Source of the DNA: CAYTSA01 sp964440345
Lineage (GTDB): Bacteria; Desulfobacterota; Desulfovibrionia; Desulfovibrionales; Desulfovibrionaceae
Length of the DNA: 64,000 nucleotides
Reading direction: 5' to 3'
NCBI GenBank assembly: GCA_964440345.1
Contig: CAYTSA010000006.1
Location: forward strand, 29,971 to 93,970
Made by a program: the position numbers and the translations under genes. The notes below the pieces were generated by a model, which saw nothing but the letters and a program-made list of their open reading frames with translations, made no database searches and was not told the DNA's origin. This document shows positions 35,104 to 43,703 of the stretch, in pieces (within the stretch, counting starts at the first letter, position 1; every line of letters starts with the position of its first letter).

Positions 35104-37023
35104 ATGGATCAATCCGGCGCGCTGGACGCATTGCTTCAGGAAGAACGGGTATTCCGGCCGCTGCCGCAAACAGCGGCCATAGCCAACATCACCGCCGCGC
35201 AGTACGAACTGGCCTGCCAAAGGGCCGGCCATGACTACCTCGCCTATTGGGAAGAGGCTGCCGAGGAGCTGGACTGGTTCAAGAAATGGGAACAGGTGCT
35301 CGACGATTCACAAGCGCCCTTTTACCGCTGGTTTGTGGGCGCAAAATGCAACATTGTCTACAACGCTATAGACCGCCATATAGAGACCGGCAACAAGAAC
35401 AAACTGGCCCTCATCTGGGAGGGCGAGCCTGGCGACTCCCGGCGGCTCACCTACTACGAACTGTACCGCGAAGTAAACAAATTCGCCAATTCCCTGCGCT
35501 CCATGGGCGTTAAGAAAGGCGACCGCGTGGTCATCTACATGCCGTCCCTGCCGGAAACCGTCATCGCCATGCTGGCCACGGCCAAGGTGGGCGCCGTGCA
35601 CAGCCTGGTCTTTGCCGGCTTCTCGGCAAAGGCCCTGCGCGACCGCATTGAGGACGCTGAAGCCAAAATGGTCGTCACCGTGGACGGCTTCTACCGCAAC
35701 GGCCGGGCGGTGAACCTCAAGACCATTGTGGACGAAGCGCTGATGACCGGCTCCACAGCCAGGCAGGTTGAGACCGTGGTGGTGGTGCACCGGGCCAATG
35801 TGGAAGTGCACATGCACGACGGCCGCGACGTCTGGTACGTGGACCTGATACGGCAGGAAAAACCCGTCTCGCACACTGAAGTCCTGGACGCCGAGGACAT
35901 GCTCTTCTTGCTCTACACCTCTGGCGCCACGGGCAAGCCCAAGGGCATTGTCCACTCCCACGGCGGCTACATGGTGGGCGTCCACCGCACCCTGAGCTGG
36001 GTCTTCGATCTGAAACCCACGGATATTTTCTGGTGTACGGCGGACGTGGGCTGGATAACCGGCCACAGCTACGGCGTGTACGGCCCGCTTATTGCCGGGG
36101 GCACTACCGTGCTCTATGAAGGGCACCCCTTGTATCCGGAAGCCGGCCGCATCTGGTCCATAGTGGAGCGCTACGGGGTGACCATATTCTACACCGCGCC
36201 CACGCTGGTGCGCATGCTCATGCGCTTTGGCAAGGAATACCCCCGCCGGCGCGACCTTAGCACTTTGCGGCTGCTCGGCTCAGTGGGCGAGCCCATCAGC
36301 CCGGAAGTCTGGGTCTGGTTTTATAAATACGTGGGGGAATCACAGTGTCCGCTCTTGGACACCTGGTGGCAGACCGAAACCGGCATGTTCATGATCTCGC
36401 CCATGCCCGTCTCTCTGCTCAAGCCGGGCTCGGTGACCAAACCCCTGCCAGGCATCGAGGTGGACGTGCTGGACGAAAACGGCGACCCCGTGCCCCCAGG
36501 CAAGGGCGGCCTGTTGGTCATAAAGAAGCCCTGGCCGTCCATGCTGCGCACTGTCTTCAACGATCCCGACCGCTACGTGGAAACCTACTGGTCAACCTTC
36601 CCGGGCATGTATCTGGCCGGAGACGTGGCCCGCAAGGACGAAGACGGCTACATCTGGATCCAGGGCCGGGCCGACGACGTGCTCTCCATCGCCGGCCACC
36701 GCATCGGCACGGCAGAGCTGGAAAGCGCCCTGGCCTCGCACAAGCACGTCAACGAGGCCGCGGTCATTCCCGTCCCGGACGCCATCAAAGGCGAGGTGGC
36801 CAAAGCTTTTGTGGTGCTGAATGTGGAGATGGAGCCGGACAAAGAGCTGGTGGGACAGCTGAAAGACCACGTTCGCCGCGAGCTGGGCCCCGTGGCTGTG
36901 GTCCGGGACATCGAGTTCCGCGACAAGCTGCCAAAGACCCGCAGCGGCAAAATTCTGCGCCGCATCCTTAAAGCAGAGGAAGCCGGGGAAGAGCTGGGCG
37001 ACACGTCCACGCTGGAGGAGTAG
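35104..37023 (+). CDS. acs: Acetyl-CoA synthetase (AMP-forming)
   Basis: The adenylation motif YTSGATGKPKGIVHSHGGY and TWWQTETGMFMI (substrate motif) are present. The C-terminal PKTRSGKILRRILK carries the lysine acetylated and inactivated in other bacteria. The enzyme makes acetyl-CoA from acetate, ATP and CoA; at about 639 residues it is full length. In a sulfate reducer that oxidises lactate to acetate it can recapture acetate for biosynthesis. The start ATG is fixed by AAGGAG; a reading from 35077 precedes the ribosome site. Confidence 0.95.
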   Translation: MDQSGALDALLQEERVFRPLPQTAAIANITAAQYELACQRAGHDYLAYWEEAAEELDWFKKWEQVLDDSQAPFYRWFVGAKCNIVYNAIDRHIETGNKNKLALIWEGEPGDSRRLTYYELYREVNKFANSLRSMGVKKGDRVVIYMPSLPETVIAMLATAKVGAVHSLVFAGFSAKALRDRIEDAEAKMVVTVDGFYRNGRAVNLKTIVDEALMTGSTARQVETVVVVHRANVEVHMHDGRDVWYVDLIRQEKPVSHTEVLDAEDMLFLLYTSGATGKPKGIVHSHGGYMVGVHRTLSWVFDLKPTDIFWCTADVGWITGHSYGVYGPLIAGGTTVLYEGHPLYPEAGRIWSIVERYGVTIFYTAPTLVRMLMRFGKEYPRRRDLSTLRLLGSVGEPISPEVWVWFYKYVGESQCPLLDTWWQTETGMFMISPMPVSLLKPGSVTKPLPGIEVDVLDENGDPVPPGKGGLLVIKKPWPSMLRTVFNDPDRYVETYWSTFPGMYLAGDVARKDEDGYIWIQGRADDVLSIAGHRIGTAELESALASHKHVNEAAVIPVPDAIKGEVAKAFVVLNVEMEPDKELVGQLKDHVRRELGPVAVVRDIEFRDKLPKTRSGKILRRILKAEEAGEELGDTSTLEE

Positions 37024-37053
37024 TTTTTGCTTCGCAGGCTGATGAGCAGGGAC

Positions 37054-37272
37054 CTATAATTCTTTTCTTGGATTGTTCCTATTAGCCTGCACTATGAAAG
37101 TAGTTGCTGCAATGTACATATTCGTTATATACAGCGCGACCACTTGACCCAACGTTACTCTCACGTTCGTTTCGCCTACGATGGGGCCTCCGCCATGATA
37201 GTCTAGCCCAGCTTCATCTTTGTTGTTTTGTTTTAGTGCAGCTGCATTGAAAAATACCGAAAATTCACTCAT
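37054..37272 (-). CDS. Small AT-rich open frame, possibly RebB-like
   Basis: The 72-residue reading frame has an unusual AT-rich codon use. It contains GETNVRVTLGQVVALYITNM, which loosely recalls the TNVKV core of R-body (Reb) proteins, followed by a small-residue helix. No strong ribosome site is seen. It could equally be a remnant of a transferred gene. No other reb gene is visible. Confidence 0.3.
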   Translation of the reverse strand: MSEFSVFFNAAALKQNNKDEAGLDYHGGGPIVGETNVRVTLGQVVALYITNMYIAATTFIVQANRNNPRKEL

Positions 37273-37771
37273 ATATCCAGCCCATTCTCTTGAATCATAT
37301 GTACTCGGGATGAAGAGGTCAGCAGTGAAATTGTTCGTATCAGTTGGATCGGCTTTTTGTTAGTGCTGCGAGCACAATAATGATAACCTCTTGTTACCCG
37401 ATAGTACAAAGCGGACAACATCCGCACACATATCAGGTGAATCTGGCCGCTAAGCAGCTGGGGCAAAATGGAGCAAGGCCTTACTCCACGTACTTTGTGC
37501 GCCCATCGAAGCCCGCCTCCATGAAAATCCGGCTCCGTTTGCGCTCCCTCACTTGCCAGCCGGGCCAGGGATGGCTATGTATCCTTTTACTGACCTGTTA
37601 ACAGGCTGTTGAAAATCCACGATGGCTGCGTTGCTTTAAAAAGTTCAAAATCTCGCGTATTGGATATCCGAGTCATTCTTGAACTTTTTTTGAGCCTTGC
37701 CCCCGTGTTTTTTGAACAGCCTGCGAAAATGGATTTTTCAACACTCTGCTAAACCCTTCCCCTCGAATATT
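37273..37771. other. AT-rich spacer with palindromic element before the lactate-dehydrogenase-type gene
   Basis: Base composition here is clearly more AT-rich than in the neighbouring genes. A second short frame (37269-37466, minus) has no recognisable content. The right half holds the nested palindrome listed separately. Confidence 0.5.
37602..37723. repeat. Nested palindromic element (MITE-like)
   Basis: Outer arms CAGGCTGTT (37602-37610) and AACAGCCTG (37715-37723) pair. Inner arms AAAAAGTTCAA (37638-37648) and TTGAACTTTTT (37679-37689) pair as well. CAGGCTGTTGAAAA ends of this kind recur in small mobile repeats of many proteobacteria. No target duplication is evident and there is no transposase. 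Confidence 0.65.
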
Positions 37772-40700
37772 ATGCCAAGCAAAGGACCACACATATCCAT
37801 TGCGTCTGAGTCACTTGCGCCCCGCATTCTGGGCCTGGAAGAAGACGTCTACAAAGAGCTGCCAGAGTCCGTGCGCGAGCTGGGCCTGGCCATGGCCGAG
37901 GAGCTGTTTCTCGTCCGCTACAACCCTTACATAGACCCGGCCATGGTTCGCAGCTCGGTCAAGTCGCGGCTGGACTCCGTGCGCCATTCGCTCTCTACGG
38001 AATACATAGAGCTGCTGGAGAACAGCCTGACCCGATTTTGGAACGAATTCGAAGACGACCAGCGATTTCGCGACGCCCTGATTAAGCGCATGAAAAAGAA
38101 GATGGGCAATTGCCCGGACTGCATCGAAACTCGCCGCGGCGCTCTGGTGGAGTGCGCCACGGACGCCACCGACCTGCGCATGGAGCTGCCCATGATGGTG
38201 GTCGCCCCGCGCACCACTGAGCAGATACGGGCCGTTGTCCGCCTGGCCAACGAGATGGAGTTCTCCATCATTCCCCGCGGCGGGGGCTCCGGCCTCACTG
38301 GCGGGGCCGTGCCCGCCCGGCGCCGCACGGTGATACTGAGCTTGACCAAGCTCAAACACATCGAACCGATTGACGAAACGAACTGCGTGCTGCGCGCCCA
38401 GGCCGGGGTCATCACGCTGGACGCCATCAACGCGGCCAAGAAAAAGGGCTTGCTCTTCACCGTGGACCCGGCCTCAAAGGCGGCGTCTTCCATTGGCGGC
38501 AACATCTCAGAGAACTCCGGCGGTCCCTTTGCCTTTGAGTACGGCACCACCTTGGACAACATCCTCAGCTATAAGATGGTCACTCCCACAGCAGAGATCA
38601 TAGAAGTGCGGCGTGCAGACCACCCCAGGCACAAGATACTGCCCGACGAAACCGTGATCTTTGAGGTGATGGACGAGCGCGGCAACGTGCGCGAACGCAT
38701 TGAAATGCTTGGCAAGCAGTTCCGCGGGCCCGGTCTGGGCAAAGACGTTACCGACAAATTTCTGGGCGGCTTGCCCGGCGTGCAAAAAGAGGGCGTGGAC
38801 GGCGTCATCACCGAAGGCTCCTTTGTGTTGCACAACCTGCCAAACCATTCGCGCACCCTGTGTCTGGAGTTCTTCGGCCGGTCCATGCATAACGCTATGC
38901 TGGTCATTAAAGACCTCATTGGCCTGCGGGACACCATCCGCAAGCTGGGCGACCGGGTGAAAATGTCCGCCTTGGAGGAATTCGGCGTCAAATACGTGCA
39001 AGCCATCGACTATCAAAAAAAATCAACAACATACGAGGGCGACCCCATCTCCGTACTGCTCGTGCAGCTGGACAGCGACGACGAATCCGCCCTGGACTGG
39101 GCCGTGCAGCAGATACAGGCCATCGTGCATCCTTACGACCAGGTGGACGTCTTTGCCGCCCAGGACGAACGCGAGGCCGAAATCTTCTGGGAGGACCGGC
39201 ACAAACTTTCAGCCATCTCCCGCCGGACCTCGGGCTTTAAGATCAATGAAGACATCGTCATCCCCACGGACGTGATCCCAGAATTTTCTGACTTTCTGGA
39301 GGACATGAACCTGAGTTACATGGCCAGGGCCTACCGCTCAGTGTTGCAGCAGATAGGGCAGGACCCCCGGTTTGCCGTGGAGGACAAGGACTTCAACCGC
39401 GAATTCAGTTTTGCCTCGCGCATCATGAAAGGCGAGGTGGGCTCCCGGGAAATGAACGACCAGGAGCTGGAGCTGCGCGCCTGGCAGTACGTGCAGAGTT
39501 TGAAGGAACAGTATCCTCAACTGGCCGAGGACCTGGACAAGATATACCAGGACATGCAGGCCACGCGCATCGTCATCGCCAACCACATGCACGCTGGCGA
39601 CGGCAACTGCCACGTCAACATTCCGGTGAATTCCAACGACCCGGCCATGCTGGCCATGGCCCACGAAGCAGCCGAAACCGTCATGGCCAAGGCCCAGGAG
39701 CTGAACGGCGAGGTGACTGGCGAGCACGGCATTGGCATCACCAAAATAGGCTTCCTCTCTGAGGAGAAAATGGAAGCCCTGCGCCAGTTTAAGCGCAAAG
39801 TAGACCCAAAGGACGTGCTCAACCCAGGCAAGCTCACCCAGCGGTCTCTGCCCGCCACGCCGTACACCTTTTCCTTCAACCGGCTCATCCGGGACATTCG
39901 GGAAAGCGGCCTGCCCGAAAAAAAACGGCTCATCGAGCTGCTGCAAAACGTCCAGGTTTGCACCCGCTGCGGCAAATGCAAGCAGGTCTGCCCCATGTAC
40001 TATCCAGAGCGGTCCATGCTGTTCCACCCCCGGAACAGAAACATCAGCCTGGGCGCGCTCATCGAAGCCATCTACTACACCCAGGTGAACACCGGCGAGC
40101 CGGACCCGGCCCTGATGCAGGAGCTGCGCCGGCTCATGGACCATTGCACGGCCTGCGGCAAGTGCACAGCAGTATGCCCTGTGAAGATAAACACTCCCCA
40201 GGTGACGCTGCACCTGCGCCATTTTTTGGAAGAAAAAGGCCATGGCGGCCACCCGGTCAAGAGCCGAGTGCTCTCTTACCTGGCTGGCGACCCGGCCCAC
40301 CGCATCCCCCGCGCCGCTCGCATGGCCGCTAGAGGCCAGTCGCTCATGAACCGGGCTCTGGGCGTGGTTCCGGGCCGCTGGCGGGGAATACTGCAAAACC
40401 CCATGCTCTCCGGGCCAGGCCCGGAGCTGGGACCCGAACACCTGGGCGAGCAACTGCATCTGCAGCATGGCTCCCTGCTGGTCCCAGCCGGCGCCAAACC
40501 GGCAGAGGTGGAAACCGCGCTCTATTTTCCCGGCTGTGGGGCAGGCCTGTTTTTCAGCGACATCGGACTAGCCGTCATTGGGCTGTTGCTCCACGCCGGC
40601 CGCGGCGTACTGCTGCCGCCGGAGCACTTGTGCTGCGGCTATCCCTTGCTGGTCAGCGGCAGCGAGCAGGCATTTGAAACCAACCAAGCGCGCAATGTTT

Positions 40701-41332
40701 TTGCCCTGCGCAAGCTCCTCGACCAGGCCCAAACCGAAGACCTATCCGTTTCCGCCATCCTCACCGCCTGCGGCTCCTGCCGCGACGGGCTGGAGCGCTA
40801 TGGGCTGGAAAAGGTTCTGGGCCGCAACCTGTTGCACCAGGACGCTACGCAGTTTCTGCTGGAGCGGCTGGAGTTTCCTGAACCCCATGCAGGCAAGCTG
40901 CTCTACCACGCCGCCTGCCACGCGGAATGGACTGGCGTTCCTTCCACCAAAGCTGCTGAAGCCTACCGCAGCGGCCTGAGCCAGCTTACCGGCGCTGAAG
41001 TAGAGCTGAACCCAGGCTGCTGCGGTGAATCCGGCCTTGGCGCCATCAGCTCGCCGGAGATTTACGGCAAGCTGCGCCAGCGCAAACAGCAAAACCTGCA
41101 AGACGCCCTGCCCGGCTACCACGGCCCAGTTCTCGTAGGCTGCCCTTCGTGCAAAATTGGCGTTTCCCGCTCCATGATGGCCCTCAAAGACGGCCGTGAG
41201 GTTTTGCACACCATGGAGTACCTGGCCCGGACCACATTAGGGCAAGACTGGCGCGAGAATATTGCCGCTGCAGTGACAAAAAGCCGCGTTGAAGGTTCCG
41301 GCCGGCGCATGGTGGACATAGCCGGGCTGTAG
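37772..41332 (+). CDS. FAD-linked oxidase / Fe-S / CCG-domain fusion, D-lactate (or glycolate) dehydrogenase type
   Basis: This 1186-residue fusion begins with an FAD-binding domain (RGGGSGLTGGAVPARR, about residue 169) and an FAD-oxidase C-terminal domain ending HGIGITK near 655. Two ferredoxin motifs follow, CTRCGKCKQVCP (about 730) and CTACGKCTAVCP (about 792). Two cysteine-rich CCG repeats end the protein (FPGCGAGLFFSDIG, CCGYPLLVSG, NPGCCGESGLG). GlcD- and GlcF-like units are thus in one chain. Desulfovibrio has a protein of this type (DVU0253) proposed to be a D-lactate dehydrogenase. It should pass lactate electrons to the membrane pool. The start ATG has no strong ribosome site; an upstream start would lie in the palindromic element. 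Confidence 0.85.
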   Translation: MPSKGPHISIASESLAPRILGLEEDVYKELPESVRELGLAMAEELFLVRYNPYIDPAMVRSSVKSRLDSVRHSLSTEYIELLENSLTRFWNEFEDDQRFRDALIKRMKKKMGNCPDCIETRRGALVECATDATDLRMELPMMVVAPRTTEQIRAVVRLANEMEFSIIPRGGGSGLTGGAVPARRRTVILSLTKLKHIEPIDETNCVLRAQAGVITLDAINAAKKKGLLFTVDPASKAASSIGGNISENSGGPFAFEYGTTLDNILSYKMVTPTAEIIEVRRADHPRHKILPDETVIFEVMDERGNVRERIEMLGKQFRGPGLGKDVTDKFLGGLPGVQKEGVDGVITEGSFVLHNLPNHSRTLCLEFFGRSMHNAMLVIKDLIGLRDTIRKLGDRVKMSALEEFGVKYVQAIDYQKKSTTYEGDPISVLLVQLDSDDESALDWAVQQIQAIVHPYDQVDVFAAQDEREAEIFWEDRHKLSAISRRTSGFKINEDIVIPTDVIPEFSDFLEDMNLSYMARAYRSVLQQIGQDPRFAVEDKDFNREFSFASRIMKGEVGSREMNDQELELRAWQYVQSLKEQYPQLAEDLDKIYQDMQATRIVIANHMHAGDGNCHVNIPVNSNDPAMLAMAHEAAETVMAKAQELNGEVTGEHGIGITKIGFLSEEKMEALRQFKRKVDPKDVLNPGKLTQRSLPATPYTFSFNRLIRDIRESGLPEKKRLIELLQNVQVCTRCGKCKQVCPMYYPERSMLFHPRNRNISLGALIEAIYYTQVNTGEPDPALMQELRRLMDHCTACGKCTAVCPVKINTPQVTLHLRHFLEEKGHGGHPVKSRVLSYLAGDPAHRIPRAARMAARGQSLMNRALGVVPGRWRGILQNPMLSGPGPELGPEHLGEQLHLQHGSLLVPAGAKPAEVETALYFPGCGAGLFFSDIGLAVIGLLLHAGRGVLLPPEHLCCGYPLLVSGSEQAFETNQARNVFALRKLLDQAQTEDLSVSAILTACGSCRDGLERYGLEKVLGRNLLHQDATQFLLERLEFPEPHAGKLLYHAACHAEWTGVPSTKAAEAYRSGLSQLTGAEVELNPGCCGESGLGAISSPEIYGKLRQRKQQNLQDALPGYHGPVLVGCPSCKIGVSRSMMALKDGREVLHTMEYLARTTLGQDWRENIAAAVTKSRVEGSGRRMVDIAGL

Positions 41333-41406
41333 TCTTTTCATGGAGACCGCCTGGACACGCGCCTGACAAAAAGCACCATTTCCGACCAAAAAATGGCAGA
41401 AAAGTG

Positions 41407-41435
41407 TTGACATACCTATTGAGAATAAGTATTAA
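41407..41435 (+). promoter_or_regulatory. Sigma-70 promoter with overlapping PerR/Fur-like operator
   Basis: TTGACA (41407-41412) and TATTAA (41430-41435) are 17 bases apart. Between them TGAGAATAAGTATTA (41420-41434) matches 10 of 14 positions of the 7-1-7 box TTATAATNATTATAA recognised by PerR/Fur proteins. The gene behind it belongs to a family I recall as a predicted PerR target in Desulfovibrio. Confidence 0.6.
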
Positions 41436-41467
41436 TAATGTCAACTACAACTCTCAAGGAGGGCGCC

Positions 41468-41812
41468 ATGAGTCAGCTTTCTGCTTTTCGCCATATGGAT
41501 ATCGATTGGGACATGACCCCTGAAACCGCCGTCACGCTCTACCTGGAGTGGGGAAATAACGACTGGCGTGCAGATCATCCTCCTGTCCGGTCAAAAAATG
41601 ATTATTCCACATACTTCATTGTAGACAACTGGGGCGACCGGCCGCGGGTCTATTTGATCAAGCGCAACTCTGACGAAGCCCAAGAACTGGCTACGCTTGA
41701 GCTTCCCGATATGTTGGTTGAAGATTTTCGCAATGAACACGGAGCGTTGAAAGGCGTTTTCGAGCCTACGCCGCGCATCAAGGAGTGGCTCAGCAGCCAG
41801 TTGACCAATTGA
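41468..41812 (+). CDS. DVU0772-type conserved small protein
   Basis: The 114-residue product (from MSQLSAFRHM, after AAGGAGG) contains MDIDWDMTPETAVTLYLEWG and PTPRIKEWL. I recognise the family as the Desulfovibrio DVU0772 group, of unknown function; this rests on memory. It has no signal peptide, metal motif or membrane segment. It is preceded by a promoter with a PerR-like box and followed by a strong terminator, so it is a single-gene unit probably induced by peroxide or metal stress. Confidence 0.7.
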   Translation: MSQLSAFRHMDIDWDMTPETAVTLYLEWGNNDWRADHPPVRSKNDYSTYFIVDNWGDRPRVYLIKRNSDEAQELATLELPDMLVEDFRNEHGALKGVFEPTPRIKEWLSSQLTN

Positions 41813-41942
41813 TAGCCCCAAGAACGCACCATTCTTAACGTGTGCGGCTTGAAAAGAAGTAATGGAGCATCAACGGGCTACACTCTTGGCTTCAAACATA
41901 GTTTCAAACCTTACCTCTTCTCGTGCTCCCGGCTACTGCCGG

Positions 41943-41979
41943 AAAAGCCGCCTGTGACAGACTCGCCGGCGGCTTTTTT
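41943..41979 (+). terminator. Rho-independent terminator of the DVU0772-type gene
   Basis: AAAAGCCGCC (41943-41952) pairs with GGCGGCTTTT (41968-41977), followed by TT. Confidence 0.9.
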
Positions 41980-42072
41980 GCGTCCTTGGGGAAAATGCAA
42001 TTTTGCTTTGCATACACTGCCCCGATGGTGTACAAGTACAGCTTAGAGCATTTAACATTGAAAATATTTCGA

Positions 42073-42150
42073 TGCTCTCATGCATTTTCTTGAAATAATT
42101 GTACATTGTTTCAAACGGCGTTGTCTCAACGCGAAAATGCGCTCATCGCT
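42073..42150 (-). repeat. Dispersed double-hairpin repeat, opposite-strand copy
   Basis: On the minus strand this reads GCGTTGAGACAACGC, then TTGAAACAATGTACA, ATTATTTCAAG and AAAATGCATGAGAGCAT. It parallels the copy at 24578-24653 almost base by base. It lies just before the desulforedoxin gene. Confidence 0.75.
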
Positions 42151-42174
42151 AATGCAACATACCTGGAGGATATC

Positions 42175-42330
42175 ATGGCAAATTGCAAAGATATGCAAGT
42201 GGGCGACGTATACGTCTGCAAACTGTGCGGGCTGGCGCTGAAAGTGGAAAAAACCTGCACTTGCGGCGAGGGAAGCACAGCCTGCACGGTTCCTTTGAGC
42301 TGCTGCGGCCAGGAAATGGCCAAAGAGTAG
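42175..42330 (+). CDS. Desulforedoxin-like small iron protein with an extra cysteine insert
   Basis: The 51-residue product starts MANCKDMQVGDVYVCKLCG and ends SCCGQEMAKE. This is the desulforedoxin pattern of CxxC and a CC pair that bind a rubredoxin-type iron. Between them is a longer insert, CTCGEGSTAC, with three more cysteines than desulforedoxin. In superoxide reductases the same fold is fused to a catalytic domain; here it stands alone. A role in oxygen-stress electron transfer is likely. The ribosome site TGGAGGA lies 6 bases before the ATG. A longer reading from 42106 would start in the repeat element. Confidence 0.8.
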   Translation: MANCKDMQVGDVYVCKLCGLALKVEKTCTCGEGSTACTVPLSCCGQEMAKE

Positions 42331-42340
42331 GCGGGCTAGC

Positions 42341-42386
42341 AAAAAAAACAAAGCGCCCCAGCAACAATTGTTCCTGGGGCGCTTTG
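42341..42386 (-). terminator. Terminator of the helicase gene, shared by the convergent desulforedoxin gene
   Basis: CAAAGCGCCCCAG pairs with CTGGGGCGCTTTG around a 12-base loop. On the minus strand it is followed by TTTTTTTT. On the plus strand the tail is weaker. Confidence 0.9.
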
Positions 42387-42404
42387 AATTGGTTGTCAAT
42401 ACAC

Positions 42405-43703
42405 TTACATAGCAGCAGCTTTAGCAGGTCTCCGTCCGCTGTCAGGCCTGTTGCCGCCAGATTTGGCGGCTCCTTTCCCGCGAAAGTCGCGCTTGGGCTT
42501 GCCGGCGTATTTGCCGCTTGGTCCGCGGCCTGGCTGTTTCCCGTCGGCAAAGGACCGGGGGTCTGTCTCGGCCGAAGCATACTCGAAGCCTTCCAGGGTC
42601 CGGCGTTGCAACTTGGAGCCCAGCAACCGCTCTATGGCCCGGACCATGGAGCCGTCGCCGCGGGTGATCAGGCTGTAGGCCCGGCCGGTCCGTTCAGCTC
42701 GGCCAGTGCGGCCAATGCGGTGAGTGTAGGCTTCTGGAGTGTCCGGCAGGTCGTAGTTGATCACGTGGTCCACCCGGCTCACGTCTATGCCGCGGGCGGC
42801 GATGTCCGTGGCCACCAGCACGCGAAACCCGCCAGTACGAAAACCTTGCATGGCTTCGCGGCGGCGGGCCTGGGAAAGATTGCCCTGCAGCGATGTCGCC
42901 CGCTGCCCGGCGTTATCCAACTGCTGGGCCAGCTTCTTGGCCTGGTGTTTGGTCCGGGTGAAGACGAGCACCGAGCCGCCTTGAACGCTGTGCAAAATGG
43001 CTTTGAGGAGCGAGGTCTTCTGGTTTTGGGACACAGGGTAGACTTCGTGGGTGACTGTTTTTGCCGGAGCAGAAGCGTCTATGGAAATGGTCTCCGGGTC
43101 ATTCAGAATGTCTTTGGCCAGCGACATAATGGAGGCCGGCATGGTGGCGGAAAACAGCAGGTTTTGCCGCTTGGCGGGCAACTGGTCCATGATGCGCCGC
43201 AAATCAGGCAAAAAGCCCATGTCGAACATATGGTCGGCTTCGTCCAGGACCAGAGTTTCCAGCTTGGAAAGGTCCACTGTGCCGCGGTTCATGTGGTCCA
43301 GCAGCCGGCCAGGGCAGGCAACGATGATGGACGGACCGCGTCGCAGGCCGTTGATTTGCGGGCCCATGCCAACACCACCGTAAACAGTCAACGACCGGAT
43401 GCCGGTGTGCTTGCCCAGGTCAATGCAGGTCTGGTGAATCTGCTCGGCCAGCTCGCGGGTGGGAGCCAGCACCAACACCCTTGCGCCGCTACGTTGTTTT
43501 GGCGGACGCTGCATCAGGTTCTGCAGAATGGGCAGCACAAAAGCGGCGGTCTTGCCCGTGCCAGTCTGGGCCAGGCCCATGACGTCGCGGCCCGCCAGAA
43601 CAGCCGGCATGGCCTGCGCCTGGACGGGGGTCGGGCTTGTGTAGCCCGCGTTCTCAATGTTTTTACGAATGAGTTCATGAAACGAAAAATCAGAAAATTG
43701 CAC
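42405..43703 (-). CDS. rhlE: DEAD-box RNA helicase, RhlE type
   Basis: The Q motif (FSFHELIRKNIENAGYTSPT), AQTGTGKTAAF, the DEAD box (LDEADHMFDMGFLPDLRRI), SAT (LFSATMP) and HRIGRTGRAERTG all appear in order. A basic glycine-rich tail of about 50 residues (GKYAGKPKRDFRGKG) follows. RhlE-type helicases unwind RNA in ribosome assembly or decay. The start is the GTG with AAGGA 6 bases upstream. A reading extended to 44000 adds 99 residues with no similarity and is rejected. Confidence 0.92.
   Translation of the reverse strand: MQFSDFSFHELIRKNIENAGYTSPTPVQAQAMPAVLAGRDVMGLAQTGTGKTAAFVLPILQNLMQRPPKQRSGARVLVLAPTRELAEQIHQTCIDLGKHTGIRSLTVYGGVGMGPQINGLRRGPSIIVACPGRLLDHMNRGTVDLSKLETLVLDEADHMFDMGFLPDLRRIMDQLPAKRQNLLFSATMPASIMSLAKDILNDPETISIDASAPAKTVTHEVYPVSQNQKTSLLKAILHSVQGGSVLVFTRTKHQAKKLAQQLDNAGQRATSLQGNLSQARRREAMQGFRTGGFRVLVATDIAARGIDVSRVDHVINYDLPDTPEAYTHRIGRTGRAERTGRAYSLITRGDGSMVRAIERLLGSKLQRRTLEGFEYASAETDPRSFADGKQPGRGPSGKYAGKPKRDFRGKGAAKSGGNRPDSGRRPAKAAAM

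Noticed and set aside
37269..37466. 65-codon minus-strand frame ending at the Reb-like frame
   Set aside because: No ribosome site and composition typical of non-coding AT-rich DNA.
42073..42150. The repeats as a CRISPR array
   Set aside because: Copies are single, far apart and in different orientations; no regularly spaced direct repeats or cas genes were seen anywhere in the window.
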